Made by a program: the position numbers and the translations under genes
Assembly (NCBI GenBank): GCA_902797275.1
Contig: CADBSI010000059.1
Location: forward strand, 1 to 10,895
DNA length: 10,895 nucleotides
Direction of reading: 5' to 3'
Origin: an uncultured Erysipelotrichaceae bacterium
GTDB taxonomy: Bacteria; Bacillota_I; Bacilli_A; RF39; UBA660
Part shown: positions 1 to 6,110 of the stretch, piece by piece
Position numbering within the stretch: the first letter of the stretch is position 1
How the letters are laid out: the number at the start of each line of letters is the position of its first letter
The notes under the pieces: generated by a model
What the model saw: only the letters and a program-made list of their open reading frames with translations
The model's database searches: none
What the model was told of the DNA's origin: nothing

Positions 1-1
1 A

Positions 2-367
2 ACCCATTACATGGAAGAAGTAGAAATATTATGTGATCGAATTATTATTTTAGATAAAGGAAAAATACTTGCTGAGGGTACAAGTGATGAATTAAAAAAA
101 TTAACTAAAATTGAAGAGAAAATAACTATTGAATTTGATAAAATAAATAATAATATTATAAATGATTTAAAAAATATTAAAAATGTCTATGACTTAAATA
201 CTAATTTAAATACAGTTATTTTAACTTATCAAAAAGGTGAAAACAATATAGAAGAATTAATTGATTATTTAAAAACTAATAAAATTAAATATAATAGAAT
301 ATTTGCTGAACGTCCTACTTTAAATGATGTTTTCTTAGAACTAACAGGAAAGGAATTAAGAGACTAA
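2..367 (+). CDS. ABC transporter ATP-binding protein, C-terminal part (5' end outside the window)
   Basis: Only the last 121 codons are present; the frame is open to the left edge, so the real start lies outside. The first residues read THYMEEVEILCDR, the H-loop (switch His) region that closes an ABC nucleotide-binding domain, followed by the usual beta strands (RIIILDKGKILAEGT). The rest resembles the DUF4162-type C-terminal domain of drug/antibiotic exporter ATPases and ends in the typical PTLNDVFLELTGKELRD. Walker A, Walker B and the signature motif would lie upstream and cannot be checked. The stop overlaps the next start by one base (TAATG), so translation with the permease is probably coupled. 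The inferred role is to power the two ABC-2 permeases that follow; the substrate is unknown, with peptide, antibiotic or lipid export the usual possibilities. Confidence 0.93.
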   Translation, partial: THYMEEVEILCDRIIILDKGKILAEGTSDELKKLTKIEEKITIEFDKINNNIINDLKNIKNVYDLNTNLNTVILTYQKGENNIEELIDYLKTNKIKYNRIFAERPTLNDVFLELTGKELRD

Positions 368-1488
368 TGTTTTTACATAATTTTAAGTATTCTTTAAAAA
401 TTTTAATAAGAAATAAAGCACTTCTATTCTGGACTTTTCTTTTTCCTTTGGTTCTTGGATTATTCTTTAAAATGGCTTTTTCTAATATTGAAAAACAAGA
501 AACTTTTAAAGTAATAGATATTGCTATTATTGATAACGATGCATTTAGAAATGATTTAGTTTATAAAGAAGTTTTTAAAGATTTAGGAAATAAAAATAGT
601 AATAATTATATGTTTAATATTAAGTATTTAAATGAATTAGATGCCAGAAAATTATTAAGTGAGAAAAAAATATCAGCATATATTGATTTTAATAAAGAAG
701 ATTTAGTTGTTAATCAAAGTGGAGTAAATGAAACAATTGTTTTAAATGTTATTAATAAAATAAATACAAATAAAAAAATAATAAATGATTTAATACAAGA
801 AAATAATTATTTAGAAATAAATAATTTACTTACAAGTGATATTAAATTAGAAGATGAATCTAGTAATAATTTAAGTTATACTATGATAGAATATTATACT
901 TTAATTGCTATGTCAGCCTTGTATGGAGCTTTGATTTCTATGACAATTATTAATTATAAATTACCTAAGATAAAACCATCTGGTTATTTAGTAAGTGTTT
1001 CACCTATTAAAAAATCTATTATGATTATAGGAGATTTACTTGCTAGTTTATTAATTCAATTACTAGGAATAGGAATACTTTTAATATTCTTAGTCTTAGT
1101 TATTAAAGTTGACTTTGGTAGTAATACTTTAAAAGTATTAGAGTTATCTTTTGTTTCATCAATTGCAGGGTTATCTTTTGGTTTATTTATCGGATCATGC
1201 TTAAATACTAATGAAAATGCTAAAACAGGTATTTTAATTGCAATTACAATGATTTTTTGCTTCTTATCGGGAATGATGGGTATTACCATGAAATATGTAA
1301 TAGATAAAAATGCGAGATTTTTAAACTTAATAAATCCTGCTAATATGATAACAGATGGCTTTTATTCTTTATATTATTATAATACCTTAGATAGATTTAA
1401 TTTTAATATTTTAAGTTTATTAATATTTTCTTTAATTTTAATAGTTTTATCTATTTTAAGTTTGAGGAGGAAATATGACAGTATTTAA
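367..1488 (+). CDS. ABC-2 type transporter permease (first subunit)
   Basis: This 373-residue protein has the ABC-2 permease layout: one N-terminal membrane helix (about residues 17-36), a large Lys/Asn-rich extracytoplasmic domain (about 40-172), then five hydrophobic segments (about 176-195, 218-246, 258-279, 285-306, 347-366). The stretch NPANMITDGFYSLYYY (323-338) before the last helix matches the conserved NPA-x-ITD-x-FYSLYYY segment of this family. The start overlaps the stop of the ATPase gene by one base. The nearest purine-rich site (AGGAAAGGA, 346-354) is about 12 bases upstream, so coupled translation is likely. The gene overlaps the next permease by 14 bases. It should form the transmembrane dimer of an exporter with that permease. 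The substrate cannot be read from sequence. Confidence 0.9.
   Translation: MFLHNFKYSLKILIRNKALLFWTFLFPLVLGLFFKMAFSNIEKQETFKVIDIAIIDNDAFRNDLVYKEVFKDLGNKNSNNYMFNIKYLNELDARKLLSEKKISAYIDFNKEDLVVNQSGVNETIVLNVINKINTNKKIINDLIQENNYLEINNLLTSDIKLEDESSNNLSYTMIEYYTLIAMSALYGALISMTIINYKLPKIKPSGYLVSVSPIKKSIMIIGDLLASLLIQLLGIGILLIFLVLVIKVDFGSNTLKVLELSFVSSIAGLSFGLFIGSCLNTNENAKTGILIAITMIFCFLSGMMGITMKYVIDKNARFLNLINPANMITDGFYSLYYYNTLDRFNFNILSLLIFSLILIVLSILSLRRKYDSI
1464..1470 (+). promoter_or_regulatory. Strong ribosome binding site inside the first permease gene
   Basis: GAGGAGG lies four bases before the ATG at 1475, within the last codons of the upstream permease gene. It fixes the start of the second permease and shows that the 14-base overlap is genuine rather than a mis-chosen start. 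Confidence 0.85.
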
Positions 1489-2611
1489 AACATTTTTAAA
1501 AATAGTAAACAAGTACAAAGGAACAATTATTTTATATACTATGATGCTTTTAGTATTTGGAGTTACTAATTTAAATACCAAAGAAACTACTAGTTTTATA
1601 GAAACCAAACCAGATGTTGTTATAATAGATGAAGATAATAGTAAACTAAGTAATAATTTAGTTAACTATATGAAAAAAAATACAGATTTAAGAAGTATTA
1701 AAGAAAGTGATATTGATGATGCTTTATTTTTTAGAGATGTTGTATATGTTATTTATATTCCAAAAAATTATCAAGAGAAAAGATTAAATCAAGAAGATAT
1801 TTCTTTAAAAATAAAATCAACTAATACTTATGAAGGTGCTTTAAGTGAAGAAATATTAAAAAGATATTTAGAAAGTGAAAAAGTTTATACTAAAAACTAT
1901 AATAATATAAATACTATAATATCTAAAATTAATAGCAGTTTACAAAGTAGTGTTAATGTTAAAACAGTATCAAAAATAGATACTAAGGAACAATCAAGAA
2001 TATCTAGGTATTTTAACTTTGCAAGTTATAGTATCATGGCTGTTGTTATTTATATAATTTGTTTAGTTTTAACAAGTTTTAAAGAAAAAAATGTTAATAA
2101 AAGAATAATAATAAGTAGTACTAACTATCAAGAGCATAATAAATTACTTTTATATTCAAGTTTTGTATATGTATTTTTAATCTGGCTTTTATATAGTCTT
2201 TTAGGAGTGATAATATTTAAAAATGAAATACTTAATCTAAAAGGAATAATTTATTTAGGAAACACTTTAATATTTTCTTTTGTAGCCTTAACAATTGCTT
2301 TATTTATAAGTAGTGTAATAAATAATAAAAATGCTATTAGTGGTATAGTAAATGTCTTTGCTCTTGGACAAGCATTTCTTTGTGGGGCTTTTATTCCAAC
2401 CGAGTATTTACCAGATACTGTTTTAAAAATTGCCCATATCTTACCAAGTTATTACTATATTAATTCAAATGATATCTTATCTAAAATGGAAGTAGTTAAT
2501 TTAATAAACTTAAAACCAGTTATATTTAATAGTATAATCTTACTTGGTATATCTATTCTATTTATTATTTTAAATAATGTTGTTTCAAGGAAAAAACAAA
2601 TAGTTGGTTAA
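1475..2611 (+). CDS. ABC-2 type transporter permease (second subunit)
   Basis: This 378-residue protein has the same plan as its neighbour: an N-terminal helix (about 17-34), a hydrophilic extracytoplasmic domain (about 40-180), then five hydrophobic segments (about 181-202, 224-248, 257-280, 287-308, 348-369). The segment GAFIPTEYLPDTVLKIAHIL (304-323), followed by PSYYYI, is a hallmark of ABC-2 permeases, where a G-x-x-F/I-P loop precedes the last periplasmic helix. The start is set by GAGGAGG four bases upstream. The two permeases are clearly different proteins, so the exporter is probably a heterodimer with the ATPase on the left. The operon ends with a hairpin that begins at the stop codon. 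No regulator gene for it is visible in the window. Confidence 0.9.
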   Translation: MTVFKTFLKIVNKYKGTIILYTMMLLVFGVTNLNTKETTSFIETKPDVVIIDEDNSKLSNNLVNYMKKNTDLRSIKESDIDDALFFRDVVYVIYIPKNYQEKRLNQEDISLKIKSTNTYEGALSEEILKRYLESEKVYTKNYNNINTIISKINSSLQSSVNVKTVSKIDTKEQSRISRYFNFASYSIMAVVIYIICLVLTSFKEKNVNKRIIISSTNYQEHNKLLLYSSFVYVFLIWLLYSLLGVIIFKNEILNLKGIIYLGNTLIFSFVALTIALFISSVINNKNAISGIVNVFALGQAFLCGAFIPTEYLPDTVLKIAHILPSYYYINSNDILSKMEVVNLINLKPVIFNSIILLGISILFIILNNVVSRKKQIVG

Positions 2612-2644
2612 AAAAGTGATTTAAAAAGTTAAATTGCTTTTTTT
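2611..2644 (+). terminator. Intrinsic terminator of the ABC exporter operon
   Basis: AAAAAGTGATTT (2611-2622) pairs with AAATTGCTTTTT (2631-2642) around an 8-base loop, with two wobble pairs, followed by more T. It begins on the last base of the stop codon. The stem is A/T-rich, so it is probably weak alone, but its placement is right for a terminator. Confidence 0.65.
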
Positions 2645-2666
2645 ATATGATATTTCAAGGTAAAGA

Positions 2667-2695
2667 TAGACAAACTAAATTATATTAATTATAAT
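2667..2695 (+). promoter_or_regulatory. Sigma-A-type promoter of the Fic gene
   Basis: A -35 of TAGACA (2667-2672) is separated by exactly 17 bases from a perfect -10 TATAAT (2690-2695). Transcription would start near 2702, giving a very short leader before AAAGGAAG (2705-2712) and the ATG at 2720. Confidence 0.75.
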
Positions 2696-2719
2696 AAAAT
2701 TAATAAAGGAAGAATAACT

Positions 2720-3382
2720 ATGAATAATAAATTTAATTTAACAAGAGAAAAAAATGTTTTTGTTGCTAAGCGAAATATAGTAGATTATATTTGGAAAAGT
2801 GCTAATTTAGAAGGAATTAAAATTTCTTACCCTCAAACTCAAGTAATTTATAATCAAGGAATAATAAATGGTTTAACCATTTTAGAAGTAATAACAGTTA
2901 ATAATTTAAAATATGCTTGGGATTATATTTTAAAAGATAATCTAAGTTATGATTTTGAAGTTTTATGTCATTTACATAAATTAGTATGTGATAAATTAGT
3001 CTTAGATGGTGATTTAGGTAAACTAAGAACAACTCCGGTTAATATAGGTGGAACATCTTGGAAACCTATGTTTTTAGTTGAAAGTCAAATCAAAGAAGAA
3101 TTAAAAGAGTTGATGGAACAAACAGAAAAAAGCAAAACTGAAATAGCAATAGAAGTTATGTTATGGATTATGAGAAGACAAATGTTTATTGATGGCAATA
3201 AAAGAGTAGCGATGCTATTTGCTAATAAAATAATGATAGATAATGGTTGTGGTATTATAACAATATCTGTTGAAAATCAACCTATTTTCTTTGAAAAACT
3301 AATTAAATTCTATGAGACAGGAGACAATAAAGATTTAAAAAATTGGATTTATCAAACTAGTATAGATGGAATAAATATTTAA
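2720..3382 (+). CDS. Fic-domain protein with Gln replacing the catalytic His
   Basis: This is a 220-residue Fic/Doc-superfamily protein. Residues 154-162 read QMFIDGNKR, aligning with the Fic motif HxFx(D/E)GNxR. The Asp, Gly, Asn and Arg of the nucleotide-phosphate site are kept, but the catalytic His is Gln154. Upstream, GDLGKLRTTPVNIGG (97-111) matches the conserved Fic flap region. Near the N-terminus SANLEG (27-32) fits the (S/T)xxxE(G/N) inhibitory motif that blocks ATP in self-inhibited Fic enzymes. Family members normally transfer AMP from ATP to Ser/Thr/Tyr hydroxyls of target proteins; loss of the His that acts as base makes standard AMPylation doubtful. I recall Firmicutes relatives with Gln here, so this may be a subfamily trait rather than decay. 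The gene is monocistronic, with its own promoter and no antitoxin neighbour. Its target is unknown. Confidence 0.87.
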   Translation: MNNKFNLTREKNVFVAKRNIVDYIWKSANLEGIKISYPQTQVIYNQGIINGLTILEVITVNNLKYAWDYILKDNLSYDFEVLCHLHKLVCDKLVLDGDLGKLRTTPVNIGGTSWKPMFLVESQIKEELKELMEQTEKSKTEIAIEVMLWIMRRQMFIDGNKRVAMLFANKIMIDNGCGIITISVENQPIFFEKLIKFYETGDNKDLKNWIYQTSIDGINI

Positions 3383-3397
3383 AATCTAAAAAAATAA

Positions 3398-3426
3398 TTT
3401 GCAAATTAATAAATATTTGATATAAT
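3398..3426 (+). promoter_or_regulatory. Promoter with extended -10, just after the Fic gene
   Basis: TGATATAAT (3418-3426) is a perfect TATAAT with the TGn extension. TTTGCA (3398-3403) stands 17 bases before the hexamer as a weak -35. The predicted start is near 3433. It would drive the leader region holding a small ORF and hairpins, and possibly the surface-protein gene at 3627. Confidence 0.7.
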
Positions 3427-3444
3427 CTAAGTATAGAAAGGTAA

Positions 3445-3512
3445 GTGATATATATGAGTATATATGGACAAATTAACGTAGTAAAACTCTTATATAACTA
3501 TATATATATCAC
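3445..3512 (+). repeat. Perfect 11-bp inverted repeat in the leader
   Basis: GTGATATATAT (3445-3455) is the exact reverse complement of ATATATATCAC (3502-3512), with a 46-base loop. It lies entirely downstream of the predicted transcription start, so it can fold as RNA. The 5' arm covers both possible starts of the short ORF (GTG 3445 and the first two bases of ATG 3454). A shorter competing pairing, GAGT (3456-3459) with ACTC (3486-3489), sits inside the loop. Because it is AT-only apart from the ends, chance is possible, but the GTG/CAC termini and position make it notable. Confidence 0.55.
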
Positions 3513-3531
3513 AAGAAATTTCTTTAATTAA
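3454..3531 (+). CDS. Possible 25-residue leader peptide
   Basis: This short ORF is too small for normal gene calls. It follows the promoter at 3398-3426 and a purine-rich GAAAGG (3436-3441), and ends with TAA at 3529-3531. The peptide starts MSIYGQINVVKLLYN and is rich in Tyr, Ile and Asn with basic residues, with no clear membrane helix. The ATG is 12 bases from GAAAGG; an in-frame GTG at 3445 is only 3 bases away, and either could serve. No function is recognised. It could be an upstream ORF controlling the terminator at 3557-3606, a small free peptide, or a chance frame in AT-rich DNA. Confidence 0.3.
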   Translation: MSIYGQINVVKLLYNYIYITRNFFN

Positions 3532-3556
3532 AAATATAAAAAAATTATTTAAAATT

Positions 3557-3606
3557 AACATGGTTAGAATATAGATTAATTCTATAATTTTAATCATGTT
3601 TTTTTT
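3557..3606 (+). terminator. Strong terminator hairpin (possible attenuator) just before the surface-protein gene
   Basis: A near-continuous stem of about 18 pairs runs from AACATG (3557-3562) to CATGTT (3595-3600), through TTA/TAA, AAT/ATT and ATAG/CTAT, with two G-T wobbles and one bulged A. Eight T residues (3599-3606) follow. It is the most stable-looking terminator in the window and ends about 10 bases before the ribosome binding site at 3617. It either ends a short leader RNA made from the 3398 promoter or acts as a conditional terminator for the next gene. Confidence 0.75.
3561..3588 (+). promoter_or_regulatory. Possible alternative promoter inside the terminator hairpin
   Basis: A perfect TATAAT (3583-3588) lies in the 3' arm of the hairpin, with only a poor -35 (TGGTTA, 3561-3566, 16-base spacing). 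TAGAAT/ATTCTA forms a small dyad around it. If used, the surface-protein mRNA would start near 3595 with a leader of about 30 bases and escape the terminator. Confidence 0.3.
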
Positions 3607-3626
3607 AATGAAGAAAAGGAGTGTTT

Positions 3627-4796
3627 ATGAAAAATAACAAGAAAACAATTATAATTACTAGTATAATACTAGGAGTATTAATCTTAACTATTAGTTTAAC
3701 TTATGCTGTATTTTCAATGAGTAAAACAGGACAGAATTCAAGCCTTGTAGTAGGTGATGTGTATATGCACTATGCAAATGGTAGTAAATCAATTAATTTA
3801 GTAAATGCTATGCCAAATGAAACTTATGATGCAACTAGTTTCTTTGAATTTACAATTGATGGAAAGAACACAACAACTAATAAAGATATCTGGTATGAAA
3901 TTATTTTAAAACATGGAGATGATATAACAGGAAAAACAAGAATAAAAGATAATTTATTAAAATTTACTTTAACAGAAACTAAAAATGGAACGACAACAAC
4001 TGTATTTGATGGTAGAAGTTATGGAGACTTAACAAATAAAAGAATATGGGTTAATACAATTAATAAAAATACGACAAATGAAGTATCTATTACTTATAGA
4101 CTTTATATGTGGATCTCAAATACTACCGTTATTGGTAATGTTGATCAAGATTATACCATGGAAGAATGGAAAAATGTATTTGCATCTATTAAGGTAGATG
4201 TTGCAGGTGATTTTAATGAGAAATACATAGAAACTGATGCATCTTGTTTTGAAACATATGAGAGTGATTATTATATTCCAAATCCTATTATGAAAACTCA
4301 AGAATATACAAAAGGAGGAAGCAACGAATTATCTAAATGTGTTGATTATTATTTAGGGTATGGAGAAACTTTTGATGAGGGAACCACAGCTGAAACTTAT
4401 TGTAAAGGTGAAGGAACTAGGGATGGAAGAAAAATAGAATTTGAAGGTGTAGATGGTGGACATAGTGAATTTATAAATAATAATGTATTTTTGGTAAAAA
4501 ATGCATTAGTTATTTCAGATTATGATACAAATTGTGGAAGTGATGTTGTAATTCCAAAAACAATAAATAGTAAAAGAATATTTGAAATTGGTTTACATGC
4601 TTTTGAAAGCAATCAATTAACAAGTGTAATTTTTCCAGAGACGCTTATAAAGATAGATTATCTTGCATTTAAGTATAATGATATTACAGCAGTTAAAATT
4701 CCAGATAGTGTTATATATTTATCATGTGGAGCCTTTGATAATAATGTTTCAATTACTAAAAATAGTAATTTAAAATGTGAAGTAGTCTATTTATAA
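3627..4796 (+). CDS. Exported TasA/CalY-like surface protein with C-terminal BspA-type leucine-rich repeats
   Basis: This 389-residue protein starts at ATG 3627, five bases after AGGAG (3617-3621); an in-frame GTG at 3621 overlaps that site and is rejected. A basic N-terminus (KNNKK) and a hydrophobic segment (about 6-27) lead into TYAVFS, then GDVYMHY. That resembles the SipW-processed signal region and first strands of TasA/camelysin-type fibre proteins. A beta-rich, Thr/Asn-rich domain extends to about residue 200, with YRLYMWISN followed by an EEWKN segment. Residues about 305-374 form three short LRR_5 (BspA-like) repeats of the pattern V-x-IP-x-S/T-hydrophobic...F. No sortase motif is seen at the C-terminus. 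The likely place is the cell surface or extracellular matrix, perhaps in adhesion or fibre formation. Family assignment of the N-terminal domain rests on motif resemblance; the LRR tail is clearer. It is monocistronic between two terminators. Confidence 0.75.
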   Translation: MKNNKKTIIITSIILGVLILTISLTYAVFSMSKTGQNSSLVVGDVYMHYANGSKSINLVNAMPNETYDATSFFEFTIDGKNTTTNKDIWYEIILKHGDDITGKTRIKDNLLKFTLTETKNGTTTTVFDGRSYGDLTNKRIWVNTINKNTTNEVSITYRLYMWISNTTVIGNVDQDYTMEEWKNVFASIKVDVAGDFNEKYIETDASCFETYESDYYIPNPIMKTQEYTKGGSNELSKCVDYYLGYGETFDEGTTAETYCKGEGTRDGRKIEFEGVDGGHSEFINNNVFLVKNALVISDYDTNCGSDVVIPKTINSKRIFEIGLHAFESNQLTSVIFPETLIKIDYLAFKYNDITAVKIPDSVIYLSCGAFDNNVSITKNSNLKCEVVYL

Positions 4797-4822
4797 AAAA
4801 GTTATAGAAATATAATTTTTTT
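4796..4822 (+). terminator. Intrinsic terminator after the surface-protein gene
   Basis: AAAAAGTTATA pairs with TATAATTTTTT around a GAAA tetraloop (4807-4810), with one G-T wobble and a T-run reaching 4822. It starts immediately after the stop codon. Confidence 0.65.
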
Positions 4823-4871
4823 CTTTTTCCTATCAAATTTTATTATTTTTCTGTAAAAAAATGTTAAATGC

Positions 4872-4899
4872 TTTATATTTAAAAAAAATATGATATAAT
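4872..4899 (+). promoter_or_regulatory. Promoter of the SPFH/zinc-ribbon operon (extended -10)
   Basis: TGATATAAT (4891-4899) is an extended, perfect -10. The -35 is weak (TTTATA, 4872-4877, spacing 16). Transcription would start near 4906, leaving a leader of about 65 bases before the ATG at 4970, with GAGAGGA (4958-4964) as ribosome binding site. Confidence 0.65.
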
Positions 4900-4910
4900 A
4901 ATTTTAGACA

Positions 4911-4928
4911 TTGATAATTAATAGTCAA
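4911..4928. promoter_or_regulatory. Imperfect palindrome just downstream of the promoter, possible operator
   Basis: TTGATAATT faces AATAGTCAA (4911-4928), seven of nine positions being complementary. It sits roughly at +5 to +22 of the predicted start, where a repressor would act. AT-richness makes chance matches common, so this is weak. Confidence 0.25.
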
Positions 4929-4969
4929 CTAAAGATTTAATAAAAAAATTAAAGAAAGAGAGGAATTTT

Positions 4970-6109
4970 ATGGGATTTATTAAAGCTTTTACAGGGGCCT
5001 TAGGTGGTACATTTGCTGATGAATGGAAGGATTTTATTATACCAAGAAGTGATGCAACAGCAACATCAGGTATATTTCATGCTATAAGAAAGGGAACAGA
5101 TTCAGGACGTGGTTCTAATACTAAAGGCTCTGAAAATGTTATTACTAATGGAACTAAAATAGTTGTACCAGAAGGAACTGCCTTAATTACTATGCAAGAT
5201 GGAATGATAACTGGTTGTATTACAGAACCGGGGGGATTTATATATCAAAGTAATGATCCAAATTCTCAATCATTTTTAGCTGGAAATGGACTTGGAACAA
5301 GTTTGAAAGCTTCATGGGAAAGATTTAAATTTGGAGGTATTCCTGCAAGTGAACAAATGGCAGTTTATGTTAATTTAAAAGAAATACCAGGTAATAGATT
5401 TGGTACTCAATCAGAGATATTTTGGGATGATGCTTTTTTAGGAACTCAAGTAGGAGCTATTACAAGAGGAACATATTCTTTAAAAATAACTGATCCAATT
5501 TTATTTGTTAAGAATTTTGTACCTGCTGAATATTTAAGACCAGATAGTCCAGTTTTTGACTTTGCTGATATGGATAACGTTGCTGGAGAACAATTATTTA
5601 ATGAAGTAGTAGGTAGCTTATCATCTGCATTTTCACTTTATACAAACGATCCAAGTAAGGGAAATCGTATTAATAAAATTCAAAGTGATGGGGTAGGATT
5701 TGCAAGTAGTTTATCTCAAGCCGTTGAAGAAGCTTATAAATGGAAAAGTGATCGTGGACTTGAAATAGTTAAAGTTGCAATTACAGCTATTGAATATGAT
5801 GAAGATACCAAGAAACTTCTTAGTGATGTTAAAAAAGCTGATGCATTGTCTGGGGCAAGAGGAAACTCATTTATGCAACAATCAGTTGCTCGTGGACTTG
5901 AAGCAGCTGGTAATAATGGTGGATCTGGCATGGCTTTCATGGGTATGGGTGTAAATGCAGCTGGAAGTACTATAGGTGCATTTCAACAACCTGTTGAAAA
6001 AAAAGAAGATCCATATGAAAAATTAACTAAAATGAAACAATTAGTTGATGCTGGAGTTTTAACTCAAGAAGAATTTGATAAAGCTAAAAAAGATTTATTA
6101 GGCCTATAA
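4970..6109 (+). CDS. SPFH-domain protein with C-terminal SHOCT motif (YdjI-like)
   Basis: This 379-residue protein has the architecture of B. subtilis YdjI. The N-terminus MGFIKAFTGALGGTFADEWKDF is typical. An SPFH (stomatin/prohibitin/flotillin) core spans about residues 25-280, including IVVPEGTALITMQDG (64-78) and GTQVGAITRGTYSLKITDP (158-176). A Gly/Met-rich flexible stretch follows (about 313-340). The last about 33 residues (DPYEKLTKMKQLVDAGVLTQ...) form a SHOCT helix pair, often found at the end of oligomerising proteins. There is no N-terminal membrane helix, so it probably assembles at the inner face of the membrane through partners. In B. subtilis the related ydj operon proteins link PspA to the membrane. 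The next gene, one base away, is the YdjG-like partner. Its codons look less AT-biased than its neighbours', which may reflect higher expression. Confidence 0.88.
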   Translation: MGFIKAFTGALGGTFADEWKDFIIPRSDATATSGIFHAIRKGTDSGRGSNTKGSENVITNGTKIVVPEGTALITMQDGMITGCITEPGGFIYQSNDPNSQSFLAGNGLGTSLKASWERFKFGGIPASEQMAVYVNLKEIPGNRFGTQSEIFWDDAFLGTQVGAITRGTYSLKITDPILFVKNFVPAEYLRPDSPVFDFADMDNVAGEQLFNEVVGSLSSAFSLYTNDPSKGNRINKIQSDGVGFASSLSQAVEEAYKWKSDRGLEIVKVAITAIEYDEDTKKLLSDVKKADALSGARGNSFMQQSVARGLEAAGNNGGSGMAFMGMGVNAAGSTIGAFQQPVEKKEDPYEKLTKMKQLVDAGVLTQEEFDKAKKDLLGL

Positions 6110-6110
6110 G

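Noticed and set aside
2720..3382. Fic gene as the toxin of a toxin-antitoxin pair
   Set aside because: No antitoxin-like small gene is adjacent in the usual place, the inhibitory motif is within the protein itself, and the catalytic His is missing.
3621..3626. GTG start at 3621 for the surface protein
   Set aside because: The GTG overlaps the Shine-Dalgarno AGGAG itself; ATG 3627 has proper spacing and gives a normal signal peptide.
5734..5940. Minus-strand frame opposite the SPFH gene, and similar ones at 1056-1289, 4116-4301, 6458-6661 and 9871-10134
   Set aside because: All lie inside well-supported + strand genes, lack promoters and ribosome binding sites, and resemble no family.
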